In this document: positions 14,173 through 19,241 of the stretch, one piece after another
Layout: every line of letters starts with the position of its first letter
How positions within the stretch are numbered: position 1 is the stretch's first letter
Source of the DNA: Clostridiales bacterium UBA1763
GTDB taxonomy: Bacteria; Bacillota; Clostridia; Oscillospirales; Oscillospiraceae
DNA length: 19,241 nt
NCBI GenBank assembly: GCA_002314685.1
Contig: DCHB01000071.1
Span: forward strand, 1-19,241
Reading direction: 5' to 3'
Notes under the pieces: model-generated
Databases searched by the model: none
The model's input: the letters and a program-made list of their open reading frames with translations, nothing else
What the model was told of the DNA's origin: nothing
Translations under genes and position numbers: made by a program

Positions 14173-14730
14173 TTATTCCGTCAGCACCTTGCTGACCTTG
14201 ATATCCGTTTTTTCTGTGGGTATTTCCTTCTCCAAGAGCTTTTTTCTGCACAGGCAGACTGTTATTCCGCCGTGCTTTTCAAGATATCTGTCGTAATAGC
14301 CTGCTCCGTGACCGAGTCGGTTTCCCTCTTCGTCACAGCACAGTGCGGGCACGATTATTATATCGTCTGCCGCGGGCACAAGCTCGGGAGCTTTTTCGCT
14401 CGGCTCCATTATGCCGAAGGCACCCGCCTTTAGCTCATCCCGGCTGACAACAAGGCGAAAGCTCATACTGCGATTATCTTCGCATCGGGGCAGTGCAAGC
14501 ACTTTGCCGTCCTTGAGCACGCGGTCTATTATGCTCTGAGTATCGACCTCGCGCTCTACGCTGTAATACGCAAACACGGTTGAGGCATTTTGATACTCGG
14601 GCATTTTTATAAGCTTTTCGGCAATCCGTCTGTCGGATAGTCGGATATACTCATCATCAAGCGCCGCTGTCTGTGCTTTTTTGAGCTTTCTGAGCTCAGC
14701 CTTATCAAAGTGCGGCTTTGACGATTGCAT
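14173..14730 (-). CDS. 5-formyltetrahydrofolate cyclo-ligase
   Basis: The enzyme converts 5-formyl-THF to 5,10-methenyl-THF with ATP, returning a dead-end folate to the one-carbon pool. The 185-residue protein has the family pattern: N-terminal KAELRKLKKAQTAAL, a middle FAYYSVEREVDT, ALPRCEDNRSMSFR, and the signature GNRLGHGAGYYDRYL near the C-terminus, which forms the ATP and phosphate site. Length is normal. GAGGAAA lies about 5 nt before the ATG, which is inside the end of tmk (26-bp overlap), so it is the last gene of the Sir2-tagA-tmk operon. Pairing with tmk links folate recycling to thymidylate supply, though such neighbours may simply reflect operon packing. Confidence 0.95.
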   Translation of the reverse strand: MQSSKPHFDKAELRKLKKAQTAALDDEYIRLSDRRIAEKLIKMPEYQNASTVFAYYSVEREVDTQSIIDRVLKDGKVLALPRCEDNRSMSFRLVVSRDELKAGAFGIMEPSEKAPELVPAADDIIIVPALCCDEEGNRLGHGAGYYDRYLEKHGGITVCLCRKKLLEKEIPTEKTDIKVSKVLTE

Positions 14731-15373
14731 AAATTTCCTCGTGCTTATCCTCTAAGGCGCGCTCAACTCCGTTCTCCTTGAACGGTATTCTTGTCCAGCC
14801 GTAGTAATCGCAGGCTCTGTCTGCAACACGCAGGCAATTTGCAAGATATGCGACATCCTTTTCGTGAATATCTGCACTCGTATTTGTCTTCTCCTGTCTG
14901 CGGTGCATTCTCGCAAGCGAGGTTTCAACATCGCAGTCAAGGTAAATTACAAGGTCGGGCACGGGAAGTCCCATTTTTACATATTCAAGGTCATACAGCC
15001 ACTTGAAATACTCCTCCAGCTCCTCGTCGGGAAGCTTTCCGCCCTGATGCACGGCATTCGAGGTCGTATATCTGTCGGAGAGAATAAAGCCTCCGTCATT
15101 GTATATATCTCCCCAGTCCTTGCGATATGATGCAAAGCGGTCAACCGCAAAGAAGGTTGACGCGGTGTAGGCGTTTACATCGGAGGGATTTTCTCCGAAC
15201 TGTCCGCCGAGGTACATTCTTATTAGCGAGGAGCTTTCATTGTCGTATCGGGGGAAAACTATGTGATTGTAAGCTATGCCCTCCTGCTCAAGGCGGCGGC
15301 ACAGAAGCTTGTAGTTTGCGGATTTTCCGCTTCCGTCTATGCCCTCAAATACTATAAGCTTACCTTTTTTCAT
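14705..15373 (-). CDS. tmk: Thymidylate kinase
   Basis: The enzyme phosphorylates dTMP to dTDP with ATP. The 222-residue protein has the P-loop EGIDGSGKS (10-18), the DRFASY segment (the DR motif), ILSDRYTTSNAVHQGGKL with the second DRY motif, PDLVIYLDCDVETSLARM, and a LID region with RRQEKTNTSADIHEKDVAYL. The residues after the P-loop read ANY rather than the common TQ, and the HQGGK and DIHEKD segments resemble a Clostridia-type branch of the TMP kinase/deoxynucleoside kinase family. The start overlaps the tagA end by 14 bp and the end overlaps the cyclo-ligase by 26 bp, showing tight translational coupling. In many Firmicutes tmk lies near holB; here it does not. Confidence 0.93.
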   Translation of the reverse strand: MKKGKLIVFEGIDGSGKSANYKLLCRRLEQEGIAYNHIVFPRYDNESSSLIRMYLGGQFGENPSDVNAYTASTFFAVDRFASYRKDWGDIYNDGGFILSDRYTTSNAVHQGGKLPDEELEEYFKWLYDLEYVKMGLPVPDLVIYLDCDVETSLARMHRRQEKTNTSADIHEKDVAYLANCLRVADRACDYYGWTRIPFKENGVERALEDKHEEIYAIVKAAL

Positions 15374-16097
15374 TCTTATTTCCTGCTCTTTCCCGCATTG
15401 CCTTTATTATAAAATGCGGAAGTTTTTTAATCTTCTTAAAGCGTTTCGGCTCGCACAAGGTGCGGTAAAGCCATTCAAGATTGAGTCTCTGCCAGCTTTT
15501 CGGAGCTCGCTTTGTCAGCCCCGCGAACACGTCAATTGAACCGCCGAGTCCCGCCATGAGTCCCGCATTGAGCTTGCCCGCGTGGTCTGCCATCCATTTT
15601 TCCTGCTTCGGCACGCCGAGGCACACCATTATAAAATCGGGATTTGCGGCGTTTATTTTTTCGCTTAGAACGGCATCATCAAAGTCGTAGCCCGCGTTTG
15701 TGCCGCAAATTACAAGTCCGCGATACTGCTTTTGCAGGTTTTCAGCCGCCTTTTCGGCAACACCCGCCCTTGCTCCGAACAGAAACACCGAGCCGTTTTT
15801 CTCGGCAAGAAGCCTTAAAATCTCGGACGCGACATCAATTCCCGGCAAATGCTCCTTCAGCGGTGTGCCGAGTATCCTCGCCGCCTGCATTACGCCTATG
15901 CCGTCGGGAATTACGAGGTCTGCCGAGCTTATAGCCTCGGACATCTGCTCATCATCCCACGCCGCCATGACTATCTCGGGATTAGGCGTTACCATATATG
16001 CACTGCGGTGCTCATCAATAAGCTCAAAGGCTCTTTCCACCGCCTGCTTTTGTGTCAGGTTGTCTATTCCGACTCCCAAAACATCAATTCTGCTCAA
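15360..16097 (-). CDS. WecG/TagA/CpsF-family glycosyltransferase
   Basis: This family (GT26) adds ManNAc or a related sugar to lipid-linked GlcNAc in wall teichoic acid or exopolysaccharide assembly at the inner membrane face. The 245-residue protein starts VLGVGIDNLTQKQAV and contains VTPNPEIVMAA (Thr37) and ADLVIPDGIGV (Asp65), the residues implicated in catalysis in characterised TagA. It also has FLFGARAGVAEKAA, MVCLGVPKQEKWM and GGSIDVFAGLTKRAPKSWQRLNLEWLYR. A basic C-terminal tail (KRFKKIKKL and later) matches the membrane-attachment appendage of TagA. It overlaps the Sir2 gene by ATGA and tmk by 14 bp. No other teichoic acid gene is in the window, so the polymer is unknown. Confidence 0.93.
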   Translation of the reverse strand: MSRIDVLGVGIDNLTQKQAVERAFELIDEHRSAYMVTPNPEIVMAAWDDEQMSEAISSADLVIPDGIGVMQAARILGTPLKEHLPGIDVASEILRLLAEKNGSVFLFGARAGVAEKAAENLQKQYRGLVICGTNAGYDFDDAVLSEKINAANPDFIMVCLGVPKQEKWMADHAGKLNAGLMAGLGGSIDVFAGLTKRAPKSWQRLNLEWLYRTLCEPKRFKKIKKLPHFIIKAMRERAGNKNEKR

Positions 16098-16810
16098 ATT
16101 TGGCTGAATACCTTTCCTATTTTTTCGTTAATCACAAGGTCTGCTTCACTGTCGTACGGTGTACTGCTCAAATTTACAAGTGCAAGCTTATTTCCGCGGT
16201 AATAGTTAATCAGTCCCGCCGCGGGATAAACATTCAGTGAGGTGCCGCCTATAATAAGCACCTCCGCCTCGGATATACATCTTATTGCCTCATCGACAAT
16301 TCTGTCGTTTAGTGGCTCCTCGTACAGCACGATATCGGGTCTTATTACTCCGCCGCAGGTGCATCTCGGCACACCCGTGCCCTTATTCATTCTGTCGGCG
16401 GGATAGGGCTTGTGACAGCTTGAGCAGTAGCTTCTCAATATACTGCCGTGAAGCTCAAGCACCTTTTTACTGCCTGCCGCCTGATGAAGTCCGTCTATAT
16501 TCTGCGTTACAACTGCTCTCAGCTTGCCCTGCTGTTCAAGCTCGGCAAGTCTTAAATGCGCCGTATTCGGCTTTACATTTTCAATCACAAGCTTTTCGCG
16601 GTGGAATTCGTAGTATTCCTCGGGATAGCGGGTGAAAAAGGTGTGGCTTAAAATGGTCTCGGGAGGGTACTTGTATTTCTGGTTATACAGTCCGTCAACA
16701 CTGCGAAAGTCGGGTATTCCACTCTCTGTTGAAACGCCCGCGCCGCCGAAAAATACTATATTGTCACTCTCGTCTATCCACTTTTTGAGCTGTTCGATTT
16801 TATCGTTCAT
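16094..16810 (-). CDS. Sir2-family NAD-dependent protein deacylase
   Basis: Sirtuins remove acyl groups from lysine using NAD+, giving nicotinamide and O-acyl-ADP-ribose. The 238-residue protein carries the Rossmann signature GAGVSTESGIPDFR (23-36), TQNIDGLH (102-109), the catalytic His121 in LELHGS, and a zinc ribbon of Cys129, Cys132, Cys150 and Cys152. RPDIVLYEEPL and GTSLNVYPAAGL complete the fold. It is a single-domain bacterial CobB-type enzyme without extensions. The ATG at 16810 is preferred over an in-frame GTG at 16819; AAGTGG is a weak ribosome binding site 5 nt upstream. It is the first gene of an operon with tagA, tmk and the cyclo-ligase, behind a clear promoter at 16845-16873. 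Its targets cannot be read from the sequence. Confidence 0.95.
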   Translation of the reverse strand: MNDKIEQLKKWIDESDNIVFFGGAGVSTESGIPDFRSVDGLYNQKYKYPPETILSHTFFTRYPEEYYEFHREKLVIENVKPNTAHLRLAELEQQGKLRAVVTQNIDGLHQAAGSKKVLELHGSILRSYCSSCHKPYPADRMNKGTGVPRCTCGGVIRPDIVLYEEPLNDRIVDEAIRCISEAEVLIIGGTSLNVYPAAGLINYYRGNKLALVNLSSTPYDSEADLVINEKIGKVFSQI

Positions 16811-16844
16811 TTTTACCACTTCTCAAAACAAAGCTTATCAGTTT

Positions 16845-16873
16845 ATTATACTACACAAATATTGCCTAATCAA
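16845..16873 (-). promoter_or_regulatory. Sigma-A-type promoter for the Sir2-tagA-tmk operon
   Basis: On the minus strand TTGATT (complement of 16868-16873) and a perfect TATAAT (complement of 16845-16850) are separated by exactly 17 bp. The -35 lies across the end of the HAD gene, whose TAG stop is at 16866-16868. The -10 is about 35 nt upstream of the Sir2 ATG. Confidence 0.75.
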
Positions 16874-17690
16874 GCAAATATTGCTCTATTATTTTAGCCA
16901 CGCCGTCATGGTTGCAGTCGTCGGTAATTACATTTGCAAGGGCTTTGATTTTATCCGTGCCGTTTGCCACAGCGACATTGAGTCCCGCGCAGGTGAGCAT
17001 TTCCTCGTCGTTTTCGGCATCGCCTACGGCAATACACTCATCGAGGGAAATGCCGAGTCTGTTGCACACGGCTTTAAGCCCCTCCGCCTTGCTGACTCCC
17101 GAGGCATTTATCTCAAGCGTGTGCTTTGTAAACGATGTAAATGTCAAGGGAAGCTCCTTGATTTTTTCGTATATCTCCCCCGCCTCATAGTCGTTTCCGA
17201 AGAAAAGATTGAACTTTTCAAGCTCGCAGGGATGCTCCATAAAGTCAGCAAAAATATCGTCAACTATCTGCATACAGCTTCTGTAAACGCCCTCATACGC
17301 CGCAACGCCGAAGCCCGCGCAATCCTCAACGCACCAACGCTGACCGTAGCTTTTATCATTACGGAACATAATGGGCATCGCATAGCTTCCGCTTGCCGCG
17401 GCTATTATATGCTTTACCGTCTCGGGATCCATGGTTTTATATAAAAGCTTCTCGTTGGTTTCAAGGTCGATTACGGACGCGCCGCTGCAGGTAATAGCAT
17501 ATTTCATGCCCTGCACCATGTCTATATACGGCTTTACGAGGCTTATACTCCGTCCCGTTGAAAACATTACATATTTACCCTGCGCAATCGCCTTATTCAT
17601 AGCCGCGACAGTGCGCGGTGTGAGCTCCTTTTTATCGTTCAGTACGGTGCCGTCCATGTCGGTGGCAAGTAATTTATACTTCATTTTCAT
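16866..17690 (-). CDS. Cof-type HAD-IIB family phosphatase
   Basis: The 274-residue protein is a haloacid dehalogenase superfamily hydrolase with a C2-type cap. Motif I is TDMDGTVLN (Asp11 nucleophile, Asp13 acid/base), motif II is MFSTGRS, motif III lies in SKAEGLKAVCNRLGI, and motif IV is AVGDAENDEEML with its two acidic Mg ligands. The Cof/YwpJ group dephosphorylates small sugar phosphates or cofactors such as FMN and PLP; the exact substrate cannot be told. The first ATG (17690) overlaps the Ogg stop as ATGA. A second in-frame ATG at 17684 has better spacing to the GGGG within that overlap, so the true start may be two codons in. It is co-transcribed with the glycosylase gene. No terminator is seen before the next promoter. 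Confidence 0.93.
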   Translation of the reverse strand: MKMKYKLLATDMDGTVLNDKKELTPRTVAAMNKAIAQGKYVMFSTGRSISLVKPYIDMVQGMKYAITCSGASVIDLETNEKLLYKTMDPETVKHIIAAASGSYAMPIMFRNDKSYGQRWCVEDCAGFGVAAYEGVYRSCMQIVDDIFADFMEHPCELEKFNLFFGNDYEAGEIYEKIKELPLTFTSFTKHTLEINASGVSKAEGLKAVCNRLGISLDECIAVGDAENDEEMLTCAGLNVAVANGTDKIKALANVITDDCNHDGVAKIIEQYLLD

Positions 17691-18490
17691 TTCCCCATGC
17701 TTCTTGCGTAATAAAAAATATACTGCTGTGCAAGTCCCGCGTAGCTTCCGAGACTTTCGGGATTAAACTCGGGCGGGAAGTTTTCCTTCAACGCTCGCTT
17801 CATCCACACATCAATCGGGAACGCCTCCATGTGATTAAGCCCGAACAGCACAACGCAGTTTGCGACCTTTTCACCTATGCCTCTGACTGTACGCAGTGCC
17901 TTAATCGCCTCGCGGTAATCGCAGCTTTTAAGCCCCTCGAGGTCAAGCTCACCGCTTGCAACAGCGCGTGCGGCACAAATAATATACTCTGCGCGGTAGC
18001 CCGAACGGATAGGTGCCAAGTCCTCGGCACTGAGCTTAGACAGTCTCTCGGCAGTCGGGAAGGTGTAATATTCCGTTTCGCCGAAGCTCAGCTTTTCGCC
18101 GAAAAGCTCACAAAGCCTCTCGACTATGCCTTTTATACGCGAAATATTGTTGCACTGAGAGATTATAAACGAGCAAAGTGCCTCCCAGCTATCCTGCTTC
18201 AATATTCTTATGCCCATGCCGTACTGCGTGCAGGTTTCGAGATAATCGCCCGTAAATTCAGCACTTACAGCCGCGTAATCGGTTTCGAGGTCAAAGTACT
18301 CCGACCAGAGTGTGCTCGGCGCATCAGATGTTATGTAAATCTCTCCGTCAATTACCTCAACCCGCGCAGGATACTCGCCGACAACACCCGTATATACGCC
18401 GTTTTCATCGCAATTCCAGCGAAAGCACTGTCCGCACTCAAAGGTTTTTTCAATATCGAGAATGTCTGCACCGCAAAGCTTTATCTTCAT
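17687..18490 (-). CDS. ogg: 8-oxoguanine DNA glycosylase/AP lyase (OGG1 family)
   Basis: The 267-residue protein belongs to the bacterial OGG branch known from Clostridium acetobutylicum, which excises 8-oxoguanine and nicks the abasic site. It shows the N-terminal antiparallel-sheet domain (to about 95), LKQDSWEALCSFIISQCNNISRIK (97-120) with the DNA-contact asparagines, the SGYRAEYI segment (163-170), and the helix-hairpin-helix LRTVRGIGEKVANCV with the expected Schiff-base Lys208, followed by the Asp227 of AFPIDVWM. The ATG at 18490 is preferred because GAGGTG lies 5 nt upstream; an ATG at 18502 overlaps that site. It is led by a near-consensus promoter and overlaps the HAD gene by ATGA. 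An oxidative-damage glycosylase in an apparently anaerobic lineage is normal for Clostridia. Confidence 0.93.
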   Translation of the reverse strand: MKIKLCGADILDIEKTFECGQCFRWNCDENGVYTGVVGEYPARVEVIDGEIYITSDAPSTLWSEYFDLETDYAAVSAEFTGDYLETCTQYGMGIRILKQDSWEALCSFIISQCNNISRIKGIVERLCELFGEKLSFGETEYYTFPTAERLSKLSAEDLAPIRSGYRAEYIICAARAVASGELDLEGLKSCDYREAIKALRTVRGIGEKVANCVVLFGLNHMEAFPIDVWMKRALKENFPPEFNPESLGSYAGLAQQYIFYYARSMGK

Positions 18491-18517
18491 TATGCACCTC
18501 ATAGCGTTAATTTAATT

Positions 18518-18546
18518 ATTATAATATATTATCCGCGTTTTTTCAA
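18518..18546 (-). promoter_or_regulatory. Strong sigma-A-type promoter for ogg
   Basis: On the minus strand TTGAAA (complement of 18541-18546) and a perfect TATAAT (complement of 18518-18523) stand 17 bp apart in AT-rich DNA, 28 nt before the ogg ATG. It matches 11 of 12 consensus positions and is the best promoter in the window. Confidence 0.85.
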
Positions 18547-18551
18547 TCGGC

Positions 18552-18580
18552 TTGCTTATTATGGCTGATTGTGCGATAAT
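18552..18580 (+). promoter_or_regulatory. Probable promoter for the ProX-like gene
   Basis: TTGCTT (18552-18557) and GATAAT (18575-18580) are separated by 17 bp, and a TG one base before the -10 makes it an extended -10 type. The -10 ends 30 nt before the gene's ATG. Its -35 is only 5 bp from the -35 of the opposed ogg promoter. Confidence 0.65.
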
Positions 18581-18610
18581 ATTTTTATCAAATATTCAAA
18601 GAGGTATGAT

Positions 18611-19171
18611 ATGACAAAAAGCAATTTGTTCTTCGGCAGACCCGAGAATTTTTCCGACAGACTCGAAAAGGAGCAGCGCTGTTACTGCTTGCTTGACTCT
18701 CTCGGCATTGAGTACGGCAGAGTTGACCACGAGCACGCCGATACGATTGAGGCTTGCCATGAAATTGAGCAGACTCTCGGTGCGGATATATGCAAAAATC
18801 TGTTTCTGACTAACCGTCAACAGACCGACTTCTATCTCCTGCTTATGCCGGGCGACAAGCCCTTTAAGACAAAGCTTCTTTCAAAGCAGATAGGCTCTGC
18901 CCGCCTCAGCTTCGGCGGTGCTGAGCAAATGGAAAAGTATCTCGATATTACACCCGGCTCTGTCAGCGTGCTCGGGCTTATGAACGACAAGACTAACGCC
19001 GTCAGGCTTCTTGTTGATGCCGACCTTATAAAGGACGAATATATCGGCTGTCACCCCTGCATAAACACCTCGACGCTTAAAATAAGGACTGAGGATATAA
19101 TAAATAAGCTTTTGCCCGAAACATCTCACGAAATGACGGTAGTTGAGCTCCCGTGGGTAATTGAGGAATAA
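18611..19171 (+). CDS. ProX/PrdX-type prolyl-tRNA editing (YbaK superfamily) protein
   Basis: The 186-residue protein is a free-standing aminoacyl-tRNA deacylase of the INS/YbaK superfamily, whose ProX members hydrolyse Ala-tRNA-Pro. Recognisable segments are LDSLGIEYGRVDHEHADTIEAC near the N-terminus, KNLFLTNRQQTDFYLLLMPGDK, SARLSFGGAEQMEKYLDITPGSVSVLGL, and the closing GCHPCINTSTLKI that corresponds to the HPNxNTAT motif of the family. The length is that of a single INS domain. The ATG at 18611 is chosen because AGAGG lies about 7 nt upstream; an earlier ATG at 18569 lies inside the promoter -10. It is monocistronic, divergent from ogg, and ends in its own terminator. In some Clostridia PrdX lies with proline reductase genes; none is seen here, so a translation-fidelity role is preferred. 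Confidence 0.9.
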   Translation: MTKSNLFFGRPENFSDRLEKEQRCYCLLDSLGIEYGRVDHEHADTIEACHEIEQTLGADICKNLFLTNRQQTDFYLLLMPGDKPFKTKLLSKQIGSARLSFGGAEQMEKYLDITPGSVSVLGLMNDKTNAVRLLVDADLIKDEYIGCHPCINTSTLKIRTEDIINKLLPETSHEMTVVELPWVIEE

Positions 19172-19180
19172 GAAAACTAA

Positions 19181-19210
19181 AAAATCCTGTGCCTCGGCAC
19201 AGGATTTTTT
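19181..19210. terminator. Bidirectional terminator after the ProX-like gene
   Basis: An inverted repeat (19181-19193 with 19196-19208, with the central CTCG acting as the loop) is flanked by A-rich DNA on the left and T6 on the right. It gives a T tract in both directions. It starts 9 nt after the gene's stop codon and fits a convergent gene entering from the right. Confidence 0.88.
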
Positions 19211-19216
19211 ATGCTT

Positions 19217-19241
19217 TTAGTAATATCTCTTGTTCTTGTTC
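19217..19241 (-). CDS. Possible C-terminal end of a minus-strand gene running off the window
   Basis: Read on the minus strand, the last 25 bases can encode a short basic tail (N-K-N-K-R-Y-Y) followed by TAA at 19217-19219. This is just where a convergent gene sharing the bidirectional terminator would end. Only eight codons are visible, so this is a guess based on context. Confidence 0.2.

Noticed and set aside
14173..14730. Possible truncated cyclo-ligase because of overlap with tmk
   Set aside because: Length and the GNRLGHGAGYYDRYL signature are normal and the start has a good ribosome binding site; the overlap is operon packing.
16632..17444. 270-codon plus-strand frame spanning the Sir2 and HAD genes
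   Set aside because: Crosses the intergenic promoter and lies opposite two well-identified genes; translation is low-similarity and lacks domain features.
17831..18568. 245-codon plus-strand frame opposite ogg
   Set aside because: Antisense to a glycosylase with all catalytic residues and runs through the divergent promoter region.
1..19241. Anti-phage defence, toxin-antitoxin, prophage or transposon genes
   Set aside because: Every long frame without overlap conflict maps to a housekeeping or known conserved family; no transposase, integrase, terminal repeats or CRISPR-like repeats were seen.

Overview
The window is ordinary chromosomal housekeeping DNA from a low-to-mid GC Firmicute, most likely a gut-type Clostridia member (Oscillospiraceae/Ruminococcaceae-like). 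The assignment rests on gene content: RNase M5, NrdR, a DUF421-DUF4363 pair, a TagA-type glycosyltransferase, ComEC, a clostridial-type OGG glycosylase, a PrdX/ProX-type editing protein and strong AGGAGG-like ribosome binding sites. Twenty complete or near-complete genes are supported, sixteen of them on the minus strand. There are no rRNA, tRNA, CRISPR, phage or insertion-sequence signatures.

Reading the minus strand from right to left, the layout is as follows. (a) 18490-16866: an 8-oxoguanine DNA glycosylase and a Cof-type HAD phosphatase, overlapping by an ATGA, behind a near-consensus promoter at 18518-18546. (b) 16810-14173: a tight operon of Sir2 deacylase, TagA/WecG glycosyltransferase, thymidylate kinase and 5-formyl-THF cyclo-ligase. 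All neighbours overlap, and the promoter overlaps the stop codon of the HAD gene. (c) 14008-14133, plus strand: a 41-residue cysteine-rich membrane microprotein with its own ribosome binding site and terminator. (d) 13826-8386: mltG, a U32 peptidase-family (TrhP-like) gene, alaS and a HIT-family gene, closed by a hairpin terminator. (e) 8328-4431: comEC, holA and rnmV with no gaps, ending in a 20-bp perfect AT-rich inverted repeat just before nrdR (4349-3894). (f) 2836-3893, plus strand: DUF421 and DUF4363, abutting nrdR tail to tail. (g) 2775-51: a divergent NagB-family protein, glmM and a GlmU C-domain-like acyltransferase, an amino-sugar phosphate operon. The far right carries a divergently transcribed ProX-like gene ending in a bidirectional terminator.

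Functionally the window serves peptidoglycan precursor supply (glmM operon), peptidoglycan and wall polymer assembly (mltG, tagA), translation fidelity (alaS, ProX-like, U32 tRNA modification), DNA replication, uptake and repair (holA, comEC, ogg), nucleotide supply (nrdR, tmk, fcl) and 5S rRNA maturation (rnmV).

No clear new defence or mobile system is visible. The points most worth a second look are the NagB homologue that has lost several catalytic or ligand-binding residues while sitting in front of glmM, the cysteine-rich microprotein, and two hairpins (before nrdR and comEC) that sit directly against the next gene's ribosome binding site and leave no room for a promoter.
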